This document shows positions 26,862 through 38,040 of a stretch of DNA of 64,000 nt, piece by piece. Origin of the DNA: JABFSA01 sp963827515 (lineage in GTDB: Bacteria > Acidobacteriota > Vicinamibacteria > Vicinamibacterales > UBA2999); contig CAWHBF010000004.1 of NCBI GenBank assembly GCA_963827515.1, positions 62,001 to 126,000 on the forward strand, read 5' to 3'. The position numbers and the translations under genes were made by a program. Positions within the stretch are counted from its first letter, which is position 1. Each line of letters opens with the position of its first letter. The notes below the pieces were generated by a model. It saw only the letters and a list, made by a program, of their open reading frames with translations. It made no database searches and was not told the origin of the DNA.

Positions 26862-28112
26862 GTGCTTGACCGTTCTCGCGTTCCCCTCCTATCCGCAGGC
26901 GTTTCTCGAATCGCCGTCGCCCTGACCTACCGGGATTTCCGGGTGTTGTGGACGGGTGCGTTCGCGTCGAGCATCGGCACCTGGATGCAGAAGGTGGCGC
27001 AGAGCTGGCTGGTCTTGACGATTGGCGGTTCCGCGTCGGCCTTTTATCTCGGGCTCGACGCCTTTCTCGGCGAGCTGCCGATTCTGCTCTTCACGTTGAT
27101 CGGGGGCGTGGTCGCCGACCGGCGCGATCGGCGCCAGCTTCTCCTCGCGTCGCAGTACGTCCAGATGGCAACGGCGTTCACGCTCGCCGCGATCGTCTAC
27201 TTCGACGTTGTACGCATCTGGCACGTCCTGACGCTGTCGGTCATCACGGGCATGGCGCAGGCGTTCGGCGGCCCGGCGCACCAGTCGCTCCTGCCGTCAC
27301 TCATCGACAAACAGCACCTGCCGAACGCGATCGCGCTCAACTCGATTCAGTTCAACCTGGCACGTGTCATCGGTCCGCTGCTCGCCGGTGCCGCGCTCAC
27401 CGCGTTCGGGATGGCGGCCTGTTTCGGCCTCAACGGCCTCTCGTTTCTCGCGGTGATCCTGGCACTTCTGTCGCTGCACGTTCGGCACATCCCCCCGACC
27501 AGTCGGCGTCGGATGTCGGAGGAGCTTCGCACGGGCCTGTCGTACGTGCGTGATGAACCTGGACTCATCGGGCTGACGTTTCTGGCGTTCGCGACGACGT
27601 TTCTCGGGACACCGTTGCTGACATTCCTACCCGTCTTCACCCAGGAGGTGTTCCTCGGAGGCGTCGGCCAATATACGCAGCTCATGGCCTGCGCCGGTGT
27701 CGGCGCTGTCTCCGGGGCGCTCGTGGTGGCCTGGCGTGGTCGGTCCAGTGGGATGGGGCGCACGGTTCTCCTGCTTCAACTGACGTTTGGCGCCCTGGTC
27801 ACGCTGTTCGCGGTCACGCGGGTGGTTTGGATCAACTCGGTCCTGCTCTTCGGCGCCGGCGCCTGCATGGTGATGGTATTTGCGATGCTCTCGTCCCTCG
27901 TGCAGCACATCGCTCCAAATGAGATGCGCGGTCGCGTCGTGAGCATCTACATGGTCGCCTTCCGCGGCGGCATGCCGCTCGGCAGCCTCGTGGCAGGCTA
28001 CATCGCAACGCTGACCTCGGCTCCGACGGTGCTCACCGTCAACGGTGTGCTGTTGAGTCTGGTCGCCGCCTGGTTCCTGTTCAAGCCAGCAGGCGTAAGG
28101 GACCTGACGTAG
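26862..28112 (+). CDS. MFS transporter (EntS/MFS_3-like exporter)
   Basis: A 416-residue protein with 12 hydrophobic segments. It opens with YRDFRVLWTGAFASSIGTWMQ, the N-terminal signature of the EntS-like MFS_3 group, and has the loop motif GGVVADRRDRRQLLL. The GTG at 26862 is the most reasonable start; a TTG at 26808 would add 18 non-conserved residues. It is divergent from the fusion kinase gene with about 65 bases between them, which must hold both promoters. Substrate not predictable. Confidence 0.88.
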   Translation: MLDRSRVPLLSAGVSRIAVALTYRDFRVLWTGAFASSIGTWMQKVAQSWLVLTIGGSASAFYLGLDAFLGELPILLFTLIGGVVADRRDRRQLLLASQYVQMATAFTLAAIVYFDVVRIWHVLTLSVITGMAQAFGGPAHQSLLPSLIDKQHLPNAIALNSIQFNLARVIGPLLAGAALTAFGMAACFGLNGLSFLAVILALLSLHVRHIPPTSRRRMSEELRTGLSYVRDEPGLIGLTFLAFATTFLGTPLLTFLPVFTQEVFLGGVGQYTQLMACAGVGAVSGALVVAWRGRSSGMGRTVLLLQLTFGALVTLFAVTRVVWINSVLLFGAGACMVMVFAMLSSLVQHIAPNEMRGRVVSIYMVAFRGGMPLGSLVAGYIATLTSAPTVLTVNGVLLSLVAAWFLFKPAGVRDLT

Positions 28113-28251
28113 TCCCCTGAGCACACCGCCGACGTTCAGTCGTGACGAGGACACCGCCAGTAAGTAGAATGCACCAGCCGCTGCCGGGGTAAGGCTTCGG
28201 CACCCGTCGAAGTCGACAATCGAAGTTCGCAAGGGCCCAGGAGGACACTGC

Positions 28252-29514
28252 ATGGATTCCAGGCACAGACTCGAGAGTCGCCGTCAACTCCTCAAGTGGC
28301 TATCCGCAAGCCCACTGCTCGCGTTTCCGGGCCTGGCGGCTCTGGCTGCCGACGGGGCACCGCCCGCGCAGCTGACACCCCAGGATCCGCGGGTCTGGGC
28401 GCCGGCCTCGCTGCAGGATCTGATCACGAACCCCATGGACGCGATCAACGTCTTCGACTTCGAACCGGTCATGCGCAAAAACGTGCCTCCCGCGCACTTC
28501 GGCTACATGGCCTCGGGCATCGACGATGAGGTGACGCTGCGTGCCAACCGTGAAGGGTTTCTCAAGTTCCAGCTCAGGCCGCGGCGCCTCGTCGACGTCA
28601 GCACGATCGATACGAGCACGCAGATCCTCGGGGTGAAGTACGACACGCCGATCATCGTCGCGCCCATTGGCGGCCATCGGGCCTATCACGCTGATGGCGA
28701 GCTGGCGGTCGCCAGGGCGGCGAAGGTCGGGAACCACCTGATGATCCTGTCCACCCAATCGACGACCTCGCCCGAGGACGTGATGGCGGCGCGCGGCGCG
28801 CCAATCTGGTATCAGCTCTACGCCACCAACAAGTGGGAAGTCTCGAAGGCACTCCTGACGCGTGCGGAACGGGCGGGCTGCCTTGCCGTGGCGGTGACGG
28901 TGGATCGCAACGGGGGGCGCAACCAGGAAACCCTGTTCCGTCTGCAACGCACCGACACGCGCGACTGCTCGGTCTGCCACGACAGGAGCAGCCTGGAAGC
29001 CAACTACCGGAGGAGGCCGATGTACGAGGGCGTGGACCTCTCGGGCCTGACCAACATCCAGTCGTCCGCCATGACCTGGGACACCATCAAGCGCATGCGA
29101 GACGCGACGAGAATGAAGATGGTGCTCAAGGGGCTGCTCGCGCACGAAGACGCGACGCTCGCGGTCGGGGCTGGCGTCGACGCGATCATCGTGTCGAACC
29201 ACGGCGCGAGGAGCGAGGACAGCGGACGCTCGACCATCGATGCGTTGCCCGAGATTCTGGAGGCGGTCAAAGGTCGCATGCCGGTCCTGGTCGACAGCGG
29301 CTTCCGACGCGGCACCGACATCGTCAAGGCGCTGTGCATGGGGGCCGCCGGGGTCTGCGTCGGCCGGCCCTATATCTGGGGCCTGGGCGCGTTCGGCCAA
29401 CCCGGGGTCGAGCGTGCGCTGGAGCTCCTGCGCATCGAAACAGCGGCCGCCATGCAGCAGGTCGGGGCGCCGTCGATCAAGCATCTTCTGCCGGCGATGG
29501 TGCGCCGGGCCTGA
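28252..29514 (+). CDS. Tat-exported FMN-dependent alpha-hydroxy-acid dehydrogenase/oxidase
   Basis: A 420-residue protein. AGGAGG precedes the ATG at 28252. The N-terminus SRRQLLKWLSASPLLAFPGL is a twin-arginine signal. The body is the LldD/glycolate oxidase family: FGYMASGIDDEVTLRANREG, IIVAPIGGHR, MILSTQSTTSPE, the Lys of KMVLKGLLAHEDA, IIVSNHGARSEDSG (catalytic His) and VLVDSGFRRGTDIVKAL. The family oxidises 2-hydroxy acids. Export of an FMN oxidase is uncommon; Tat transport fits a folded flavoprotein. It is followed 49 bases later by another Tat flavoprotein. Confidence 0.88.
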   Translation: MDSRHRLESRRQLLKWLSASPLLAFPGLAALAADGAPPAQLTPQDPRVWAPASLQDLITNPMDAINVFDFEPVMRKNVPPAHFGYMASGIDDEVTLRANREGFLKFQLRPRRLVDVSTIDTSTQILGVKYDTPIIVAPIGGHRAYHADGELAVARAAKVGNHLMILSTQSTTSPEDVMAARGAPIWYQLYATNKWEVSKALLTRAERAGCLAVAVTVDRNGGRNQETLFRLQRTDTRDCSVCHDRSSLEANYRRRPMYEGVDLSGLTNIQSSAMTWDTIKRMRDATRMKMVLKGLLAHEDATLAVGAGVDAIIVSNHGARSEDSGRSTIDALPEILEAVKGRMPVLVDSGFRRGTDIVKALCMGAAGVCVGRPYIWGLGAFGQPGVERALELLRIETAAAMQQVGAPSIKHLLPAMVRRA

Positions 29515-29563
29515 GGGCAAGGGTCGGCGCGGGAGAGCGTCAACGATTTCCAGGAGAACTGGC

Positions 29564-31354
29564 ATGAAGCCGAAGGACGGACTCACACGCCGCGATCTGA
29601 TCAAGAACGCAGGCCTCGCCGGCGCCGCTGCGGTGACAGGCGGTCTCGTCGGGCCGACCCCGGCTGCCGCGCAGGCGCCGCAAGTGCCTGCGCGCTGGGA
29701 CCGCGAAGCCGACGTCGTGATCATCGGCTCGGGCGCTACGGGCATGCCGGCCGCGATTGTCGCGCGCCAGGCCGGCTCGTCGGTCATCGTCGTCGATGCC
29801 AACAGTGACATCGGCGGCCATGCGATCTGCAGCGGCGCCAATATCCCGCTCGGCGGTGGCACGTCAGTTCAGAAGAAGGCCGGCGTTCAAGACAGCCCCG
29901 ACCTCGTGTACTCGGACCTCACCGACTGGTCGGTCGTCCAGTCCAACGGCGCGCCGGACTATCGCTACAACGACAAGGAGATCATCCGGGCCTTCGCCGA
30001 CAATTGCGCCCAGACCTTCGAGTTTCTGGTCGCGAACGGTGTCAAGTTCGTGAACGACAAGCCGGACGGCCGCGCCGGCAGCGCGCACGGCAACTCGGTG
30101 CCGCGCCAGATGCACGTCGCCGTACTCGACTGGCCACAAGTGCAGACCGGCCGTCCCGTCGATCCGGCGCAGCGCGCCACCGCGTCCAACGGCAACGGCT
30201 TGATGCGTCCGCTCGAAGCCTCGGCGCGTCGAATCGGCGTCGAGTTCCTGCTCCAGCACCGTATGACCGACATCTATCGCGAGCAGCCCCGCGCGGGCCG
30301 CGTGCTCGGCATCGGCGTCGAAAACAACGGCCGACGGGTCAGTATCCGCGCCCGCAAGGCGGTGATCGTCGCTACCGGGGGCATGACGGGGAACGTCAAT
30401 TTCCGCCGCATGTTCGATCCGCGTCTGACCGAGGAATATTGCGGTCTCGCCGGCATGCCGTGGTCGGATCAGGACGGCTCGGGCGAAATCGCGGGCATGG
30501 CGATCGGCGCCTCGCTCTGGGGTCTCAACAATCAGGCGAACGAAACCGGATCTGGTCTGACCAAGGCGGGCAAGATCGGCTGTCAGTACGGCTACGTGAA
30601 TCTCACCTGGTTCCCCGGCAGCCGCGTCTTCGACAAGGCCGGCGCTTCGGGCCTGCGCGTCGCCGACTGGCAGAACGTGATCATGGTCAACATGATCGGC
30701 AAACGCTTCTACGACGAGACGGGCAACGACTTCTCGGGCAATCAGTACAACCAGATCAAGAATTACGTTCCGCACAGCCACGTCAATTCGAAGAACGTCA
30801 AGTACGCGCCCGACGATTTCATCAACGCCGCGCTCGCCGGTATTCCGGGCGAGGCTCACAATGGCGGCGGCCCGATCTGGGCGATCTTCGATGCCGACGC
30901 GGTCGCCCGTGAGAAATGGGATCCGCAGCCGCCGTGGGTCGATATCCGCCAGGGGTTCTTCTTCAGCGCGAACACGCTCGAAGAACTCGCCGGCAGGATC
31001 AAGATGAAATACCAGCGCAGGCCGATGCCGCCCGCAAACCTGAACGCTACGGTCGCGCGCTACAACTCCTTCGTCGACACTGGAGTCGATGCCGATTTCT
31101 CCAAGCCGAAGCCGCTGTACAAGATCGCCAAACCGCCGTTCTATGCCGCCTGGGCGACACCGGTGATCCACGACACGCGTGCGGGCCTCCGCATCAACGC
31201 CAACTGCCAGGTCATGGACATGAACGGGCAGGTGATTGCGGGCCTCTATTGCGGCGGCGAATCGGCGGGCGGGTTCAGCATGCACGGCCTCGCGCGGTGC
31301 CTCTGCCAGGGCTATATCGCCGGCCACAAGGCCCACGCCGAAAAAATCGTTTGA
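29564..31354 (+). CDS. Tat-exported FAD-binding fumarate reductase/3-ketosteroid dehydrogenase-type flavoprotein
   Basis: A 596-residue protein starting at 29564 with CAGGAG upstream. The Tat signal TRRDLIKNAGLAGAAAVTGG is followed by the Rossmann FAD motif VVIIGSGATGMPAAIVA. The family FAD_binding_2 continues with GGHAICSGANIPLGGG, AVIVATGGMTGN and a C-terminal GLYCGGESAGGFSMHGLARC segment. No haem-binding CxxCH, so it needs a separate electron partner, perhaps the neighbouring FMN enzyme. Probably co-transcribed with 28252-29514. Confidence 0.85.
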   Translation: MKPKDGLTRRDLIKNAGLAGAAAVTGGLVGPTPAAAQAPQVPARWDREADVVIIGSGATGMPAAIVARQAGSSVIVVDANSDIGGHAICSGANIPLGGGTSVQKKAGVQDSPDLVYSDLTDWSVVQSNGAPDYRYNDKEIIRAFADNCAQTFEFLVANGVKFVNDKPDGRAGSAHGNSVPRQMHVAVLDWPQVQTGRPVDPAQRATASNGNGLMRPLEASARRIGVEFLLQHRMTDIYREQPRAGRVLGIGVENNGRRVSIRARKAVIVATGGMTGNVNFRRMFDPRLTEEYCGLAGMPWSDQDGSGEIAGMAIGASLWGLNNQANETGSGLTKAGKIGCQYGYVNLTWFPGSRVFDKAGASGLRVADWQNVIMVNMIGKRFYDETGNDFSGNQYNQIKNYVPHSHVNSKNVKYAPDDFINAALAGIPGEAHNGGGPIWAIFDADAVAREKWDPQPPWVDIRQGFFFSANTLEELAGRIKMKYQRRPMPPANLNATVARYNSFVDTGVDADFSKPKPLYKIAKPPFYAAWATPVIHDTRAGLRINANCQVMDMNGQVIAGLYCGGESAGGFSMHGLARCLCQGYIAGHKAHAEKIV

Positions 31355-31448
31355 CCGCGACACGATTGGCAGAGGTACCCGTCTGCCGAATCCGCTAGCG
31401 GTCTCGTTCGAAACTGAACCACTACCCGAACGTGAGCGCGTCGGCCGG

Positions 31449-34400
31449 TCAGATCCCGAGTGCGGTGGATGGTGCAAACATGCGGGCTAGCGCAGCGGGA
31501 TCGCGGATGGCCTGACTGCGCATCCACATCTCGCTCTCGTTGATCTCGGCTTGTCCGGCGTCACCGCCGGCCAATTCACCGTGACGCCGCTGGGCCACAG
31601 CAGCCAGCAGGCGCATGTCCAGTGTGAGGAACTCGTCATGTGCCTGATCGAACAGGGCAAGCGCCAAGTCGTCTCGTCCGCGAGATTGATGAACGCCGGC
31701 ACGAAGCATCAAAGCCATGGCGGAAGCCCATTCCACCCGCTGTCGTTCCATGCCTTTCGCGCACTCAAGAGCGATCCGGATGAAACGCTCGCGGGGAAGC
31801 GGCGTCCTCGATTCGTCTGCGGCCGCCAGTGCGGCGCGGGCTTTCAAGTCCAGCATGGACCACGCGGTTCATCTGAACCTCCAGCAGAAGTGAACGACGC
31901 AACGAGGGCCAGGTCCGGTCCACCTTCGTCCAGGCGTCAAGCCCTCGCCGCTCGTAGATCGCGATGTCAGTAGACGACCAGAGTTCGATGAGGTGTGCTA
32001 AATCGAAGCGGCCATGGGGCCATCTGTTCGATCGCCTCTCGCGTGTACTGCGAAGCAGTCCCCGGGTCTGCAGCAGCGAGGTAGACGATATGCGCGTGAA
32101 GGCCGCCAATGAGTTGTGCTCGCGTACAGATCATTCCGGTCGTGCGCGTCCCTGAGCAAGACTGGAAATCGCTCCGCGATCGTTTTGAGTTCCCCGAGGT
32201 AGTAGAGAGACCAGAGGCCGAACAGCCGGGAGCAGTCGAGCTCCCATATCACACCGGTGCAATCGTCTGTCAGAAGGCGCTCGGCATCCGAAAGGGCGGC
32301 GGCGGCAGGCGTCCACCTCCCGGCGAGGTAATCGGACACTCCCTCGATCAGCAGCTGCATGGCACGTGCGTACGATGTGCCGATCCTCTGCGCGAGTCCG
32401 GCGGTGATGGTCCGGATCACTCTCACCCGTCGTACCGTTCGTGAGCCCCCGGCGGCTGCAAACCCAGCCTCGAAGCACAGCGCCCGATGGATCCTCCCGA
32501 TCTCGCCAGCACGGAGCGCGAGCAGCAGGTGCCGTGCCTGGAACACGGCGCCGCGCATCGTATCCACGATGCTGAGGCCAGCGGTAATCGCCCAGCAGGC
32601 ATCCACCTTCGCCAACACGTCTGATGGGACGGCGTCCTCGAGACGTTCTCGATAGCGGAGTCCACGCAGGCGGACGAGCATCCGGCTTCCCAGCAGGGCG
32701 AGCAGCGTCTGTGACCTGGTTTCGGGCAGGGTCATCCCGATCGTGTGGAGCACCTCCCGGACAACCCGCAGTCCCTCATCGATGTGCCCGGCAAAGAGCA
32801 GCTGCTGCGCCGCCTTCTGCCTGTAGTCGAGCGCGTCGGCCATGGAGGCGGTCGGAATGGCGAGGTACACCGCTGCTGCGTCGGCGCTCCTCCCTGCGTT
32901 CGCAAGCGCCGCCGCCAACCTCGCCATCAGCGATGCACGTTCGCCCGCCGCCGGCGCAAGAAGTTCGAGCGCGCGGCGGTACAACCGGGCGGCTCGATCG
33001 AATGCGAGGGCACGCTCCGCCTCGGCGGCAGCGACGCTCGTATGGTGAGCCGCACTGAAAGCGTCACCCGCTCCGAGGTAATGTGCCGCGAGGAGCTCGG
33101 CGTCCGCATTCGCCGCGCCCGCCCACGCCGCAGCCAGTCGCTGGTGGCATTCGCGCAACTCTCCGGCCTCGAGCGTCGAGACGACGATCTCCCGAATGCG
33201 GTCATGATAGGACTCGAATTCAGTGCCGTGATCTGTCTCCCGGGCACGCAACAGATGCTCAGACCGCAGCAACGCGAGCGGCGCGTCGCTCGCTGGCTCT
33301 CCGGCCGCGGACCTGAGGACCTGCTCCGGCATCGGTCGACCGTTCACGGCGATGACCTGCAACAACAATCGTGCGAGCCTTGGGAGGCGTGCGATGCGGA
33401 TCTGCATCACGTGCACGAGCGTCGCCTCCCGCGCCGCGCTGTCGGCCGCCTGACCGGATACGGACGCGTCCGGCGACACGCTTAGGCCCGTTTCGGCGAA
33501 ACGAACCAATTCGCGGATGAAGAATGGGCTGCCGCCGGATTCGGCCGCAATCACCGAGAGGTCCAGCGCTGCCGTCACCGGCGATGCGAGAGCGGCGACC
33601 AGCTCTTGTGACTCTTCGGCACTGAGCGGATCCACGCGAAGGCGTAGGAACGATTGCGATCGCGTGATGTCGTCCGTGAGGAACGAGCGCAGGAAGGGGC
33701 TCGTCTGGACCTCGACATCACGGTAGACGGCGATCAGGAGCAGTACGGGACCATCCGGAGGACGCATCACGTCGGCGAGCAGCATCGCGCTATCGACGTC
33801 GCCCCACTGCAGGTCGTCAATCACCGCGACCAGCGCGTGAGTGTCCCCGAGCCGCGCCAACAGGTCCCGCAGCGCCGCGGTCGCGCGTCGACGAAGCTCC
33901 TGCACGTCCCGTGGCATCGCGACGCGGTGTGGCAAGCGCTCGTGAAGAGCGCGCATGACCGGAAAGAGCTGGGCCAGCGAGTCGAGCTCGCGAGGCAGCA
34001 GCGCTCGCGCTTCGTGGGCGGGAAGCCGTTTCAAGTACCTCGAGAGCGCATCGACGAGGCTATCGAGCGCTTTGTAGGGCACGGACTCGCGCTCATAGCA
34101 CCGTCCCGCGAGGACCACGGTCTCCTTCGCATCACGGCGGACGCCGTCGACGAACGCCTTGACGAGCGCGCTCTTCCCGATTCCGGAAGGGCCAGAGACC
34201 GCCGCTATCGTGGGCACTCCCGATCTCATCTCCTGCAACGCTTCGCTCAACGCGTCCAGGTGGGGTTCTCGTCCGACAAATGGCTGCGCGGCTCGATACA
34301 GGCTGCGCGGTCGCGGGGCATCTGTGCTGAGCGGCTGCGCGGAGTCCAACCGCTGCAGAATCTCCTCCCCCGAGGGGCGTTTGGCCGCATCACGATCGAG

Positions 34401-35567
34401 AAGGTCAAGGCACAACTTCTCGAGGTGCGGGGGGATGCCGTCAACGAGCGAACTTGGCGAAGGTGGCGCGTTTCGTTGCTTGTCGGTCAGAACCTGCAGG
34501 TACGTGCCCGCAAACGGCACTCCGCCTGTCAAGGCCTGAAACAGCATGACGCCGACGCTGTACCAGTCGGTCGCGGGCGTCAAAGGGAGCCCGGCCGCCT
34601 GTTCCGGCGACATGAACAAAGGCGTGCCCGCGATCATCAAGCTCTGGAAGCTCTCTTCACGCTCAGCGTCGAGCACCAGCCCGAAATCCAGGAGAACCAC
34701 GCGTCCGACAGGTGTCACCAAGACATTCGAAGGCTTCACATCACGATGAATGTGGCCGGAGCGGTGCAGCGCGCCCAGCCCGTCGACCAGCTGTCGAAGA
34801 GCCGGAACCAGCGTCTCGAGGGTCGCCGCCATCGACCGCGGGGCGCTCGCGGCCATGGCCGTCCGCGGTGCGATCGGACGATTGCAGACGTGTTCGGTGA
34901 AGTGACTGCCGTTGACGAGCTCCATCGTGAAGAACCAGTGGTGCTCGTGCGACGCCAACTCGTAGAGCTGCACGAGATTCCAGTGGCTCACATCCGCCAG
35001 CGCCCGGAATTCGCGCTTGAAGCGATACAGAGAGTCGGCCGTCACGTGTGGCAGCGTCTTGAGCGCCACGATCGTGCCGTTGAGTAAATCGCGAGCCTCG
35101 TAGACGACACCGAAGCTGCCAGAGCCGATCCGGCGCTGCAGCACGAACCGCGCGGTGCCTTCGAACTCCGCCGCTTCTCGCACGAGCCCGAATGACGGGG
35201 GGGTTGCGTCGGGCTGCGTTCCGATGGTTGTGGATGAATCCGCTATTCCCTCTCTGGCTTCGATTTCTGGGCGGTGTGGGCGCTCACGTGGATTAGACTC
35301 CTCCCTCGGCTGTGTCGTCTCATCGGCGACCGCGCCTGTCGGCACCTCGGTCTGATGCTGCAGCAACGCGCCATGAGTGTCCGCGCGCATCAGGTCCAAC
35401 AACGGAAGAACCTCCGCAGAGGGAATTTCCAGGAGGGCCTCTACCTCCCGCCGCAACTGGGCGTCATCAGGGCACGCTTCCGCAAGAAACGCGGCGCGCA
35501 TGGATTGTTCCTGAGCCAGAGCCTGGTGATACAGCGACGAAATCCAGCGCCAGCGCTCAGCATCCAT
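31449..35567 (-). CDS. Ser/Thr kinase - AAA ATPase - helical repeat signalling protein (three apparent frameshifts)
   Basis: Start ATG at 35567 (MDAERWRWISSLYHQALAQ), the usual N-terminus of acidobacterial kinases. A Hanks kinase follows at about residues 130-400 (GSGSFGVVYEARD, IHRDVKPSNVLV, LLDFGLVLD), then a predicted ATPase with Walker A SGPSGIGKSALV and Walker B LVAVIDDLQWGD, then TPR-like helices. This order matches PknK-type or adenylate-cyclase-like ATPase kinases. Near the 3' end the frame changes at about 32108, 32000 and 31858; the joined protein is about 1370 residues and ends SQAIRDPAALARMFAP before the stop. Cytoplasmic; probably a signalling hub. Confidence 0.85.
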
Positions 35568-35720
35568 GACAGACCCGGTCCGGGCGCCCATTATGGACGT
35601 GATTGCGTAGAGTTGCACGCGCAGAGCCTGACCGTCCCAGTTGAGTTCGCACTCGGGCATTTCCGCCGGACCTCCCGACCTGATCCGCCGTCGAACCTTC
35701 CGGCACTTGAAGAGAGCCGC

Positions 35721-35753
35721 GTCATGGTGTTGTTACACCCTGGTTCTAGGCTT
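35721..35753 (+). promoter_or_regulatory. Candidate Pho box (three 11-bp phased repeats) upstream of the choice-of-anchor I gene
   Basis: GTCATG (35721), GTTACA (35732) and GTTCTA (35743) are spaced exactly 11 bases. They lie 66 to 98 bases before the start at 35819, within a 251-base divergent gap that otherwise shows nothing. PhoB-type regulators bind direct repeats with this period. Confidence 0.4.
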
Positions 35754-35818
35754 ACTTTCGTCCCTAAGCAGACGATTCCGTCCGAGCCAGGGCTTCCCTC
35801 AATCCGGAGAGAGCGACG

Positions 35819-37306
35819 ATGAAGAGACTTGTGCTGACGACCACCCTACTGGCCACGGCCCTCGCGACGGGCGGCGTGGCTTCCGAGCCTGCGCTCACAT
35901 TTCAAAAACTGTGGACCTTCCACCATGGGACCGACGCCGACGGGTTGCCGGCAGGCCAGGTGAGCCCTCTGGGCCAGTTGTCTGAGATCCCGGCGTTCGA
36001 TCAACGGACTAACACCATCTGGGTGGTCGGTATCGTGGGGGTCGACGTGCTAAACGCCGACACCGGCGAGCTCGTCAAGCACATCGACGTGACCACTTAT
36101 GGCAACGTCAATTCCGTGGCCATTCACAACGGTCTCGCCGCCCTCGCCGTGGAGGCAGGCGCGAGCCCGGCGCCGGGGCGGGCACGTCCAGGCCGCGTGT
36201 TGCTGTATGACACGAAGACGCGCGAACTCGTCAGTGGTATCAACGACATAGGGGTGGGTGCGCTGCCCGACATGCTCACCTTCACGCACGACGGCACAAA
36301 GCTGCTCGTCGCCAACGAAGGCACTCCCAATACCTACGGCGCTCGCATCGGCACGACAGTGCCCCGCGTGTACGGCCCTGCCCCGGGAGACCCCGCCGGC
36401 AGCGTCACGATCATCGACATGGAGACCCGCACGGTCCTCGAGCATGCGGGTCTGGCGGGCGTGCCCATCGTTGGTGACAACGTGCGCCTGAACACCGGCA
36501 TGGACTTCGAGCCGGAATACATCGCGATCACCCAGGACGGCACCGAGGCGTACGTGACGCTGCAGGAAGCCAACGCGATCGGCGTGCTGGATCTGACGAC
36601 CAATAAATTCACAAAGATCATTGGCCTCGGCGCCAAGGATTTCAGCCAGGAGGGCAACCAGATCGATCCGTTGAATGACGGAGTAGTCACCTTCGGCTCC
36701 CACGCGGCCAAGGGCCTCTACATGCCCGACACCATCGCGACGCACACGTGGCTCGGCGAGACCTATCTCGTGATGGCCAACGAAGGCGACTTTCGCGAGG
36801 ACGACGGAGACCGCTCGGCAGCCAGCAGCCGGGCATCGGCGCGGGGCGCCACTGAATAATCTGCGCGTATCCAACACGGACTCGTCAGCGGGCAATCTTT
36901 TCGCCGCGGGCGCGCGGTCGTTCTCGATTCGCGACAAGACGGGCAACATCATCTATGACAGCGGTGACTTCCTCGACAAGAAGGCGCACGAACTGGGGAT
37001 CTACGATGACTCACGGAGCCGCGACAAGGGGGTGGAGCCCGAGGGACTGACCCTTCTCGATCTTGGCGGGCGGACGTATGCGTTCGTCGCACGGAGCGCA
37101 CGTTGACGAGCGCCGTCGCGATCTTCGACATCACCGACCCCACGGATGTGAGCTTCGTGGACATCATCGTCACCGAGGGCGACCTCTCACCAGAAGGCCT
37201 GGCCGCCTACAAGTACCAAGGCCAGACCTACCTGGCCATCTCCAACGAAGTGCCTGGGTCCAGCGGGATCAGCAATACCACGCTCTACAGCCTCGAGCGG
37301 GTCTAG
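35819..37306 (+). CDS. Exported choice-of-anchor I family protein (two apparent frameshifts)
   Basis: About 495 residues. A signal peptide (LTTTLLATALATGGVASE) is followed by a beta-propeller-like body with TNTIWVVGIVGVDVLNADTG, DMLTFTHDGTKLLVANEGTP, DFEPEYIAITQDG, YVTLQEANAIGVLDL, and the choice-of-anchor I signature VEPEGLTLLDLGGRTYAFV and DPTDVSFVDI. Frame changes occur near 36830 and 37098, after which EGLAAYKYQGQTYLAISNEV completes the fold. No sorting anchor is visible. Secreted or surface; relatives are sometimes labelled alkaline phosphatase-like. A candidate Pho box upstream fits phosphate control. Confidence 0.8.
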
Positions 37307-37340
37307 CCGAAGCCGTAAGGACGGATAACAGCCACTACCA

Positions 37341-37378
37341 CTACGACGATTGCGCTGAGCGCAGCGCGATCGTCGTAG
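37341..37378. terminator. Strong hairpin between the choice-of-anchor I and DUF47 genes
   Basis: The arm CTACGACGATTGCGCT pairs with its near-perfect complement ending ATCGTCGTAG around a short loop. No T-run follows, so rho-independent action is not certain. It could equally be an operator or leader structure for the phosphate operon 39 bases downstream. Confidence 0.5.
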
Positions 37379-37416
37379 AATGAACCTCGTTCACGTGGTC
37401 CGTTGATCGAGGTGAC

Positions 37417-38034
37417 ATGTTCGGATTCCTGCTCCCACATCAAGGCAAGTTCTTTGGGGACTTCATCCAACTCGCCGGCGAAATCCGGAAGGGGTCCCGC
37501 CTCCTCAAGCAAATGCTGTCGACAAATCCCCCGGATATGTCGCTGGCGGATGCGATCAAGGAGGTCGAGCACGAGTGCGATCGACACACTCGCGGCATCA
37601 TCGATCAGCTCAACCGATCATTTGTCACCCCTCTCGACCGCGAGGATATCCACGCGCTGGCGAGCTCCCTCGACGACGTGATGGACGCCATCGACGCCGT
37701 TGCAGCCGTTGTCCGGTTGTACAAGATTACCGAGGTTCGTCCCGGCGCTAGGCGCCTGGCCAGTGTCGTCTGCGATGCTGTGGACCGCATCGCCGAGGCC
37801 ATCGCCGCGTTGGAGCGCCGGGATGGCGTGCTCGAACTGGCAGCCCGCGTCAGCCAGCTCGAGCACGAAGCGGACCGCGTCCATCAGGACTCCATCGTCG
37901 AGCTGTTCGACCAGGAACGCGACCCGATCGCTGTCATCAAGTGGAAGGAGATCTTCGATTTCCTCGAGGCGGCCACCGACCGCTGCGAGGACGTCGGCAA
38001 TCTTGTCGAAGGCGTGATCGTCAAGAACGGATAG
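37417..38034 (+). CDS. DUF47/PhoU-like phosphate transport accessory protein
   Basis: A 205-residue all-helical protein of the DUF47 family (MFGFLLPHQGKFFGDFIQLA, EHECDRHTRGIIDQLNRSFV, TPLDREDIHALASSLDDVMD, HEADRVHQD, KWKEIFDFLEAATDRCEDV). These are the metal-binding E/D-xxD helices shared with PhoU. The gene lies 6 bases before the PiT transporter, the standard pit accessory/pit pair, and modulates that transporter. GAGGTGAC precedes the ATG. Confidence 0.93.
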   Translation: MFGFLLPHQGKFFGDFIQLAGEIRKGSRLLKQMLSTNPPDMSLADAIKEVEHECDRHTRGIIDQLNRSFVTPLDREDIHALASSLDDVMDAIDAVAAVVRLYKITEVRPGARRLASVVCDAVDRIAEAIAALERRDGVLELAARVSQLEHEADRVHQDSIVELFDQERDPIAVIKWKEIFDFLEAATDRCEDVGNLVEGVIVKNG

Positions 38035-38040
38035 GCCGGC

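Noticed and set aside
28113..28251. A small gene in the gap before the FMN enzyme
   Set aside because: No open frame with a ribosome site; the gap holds only the AGGAGG for the next gene.
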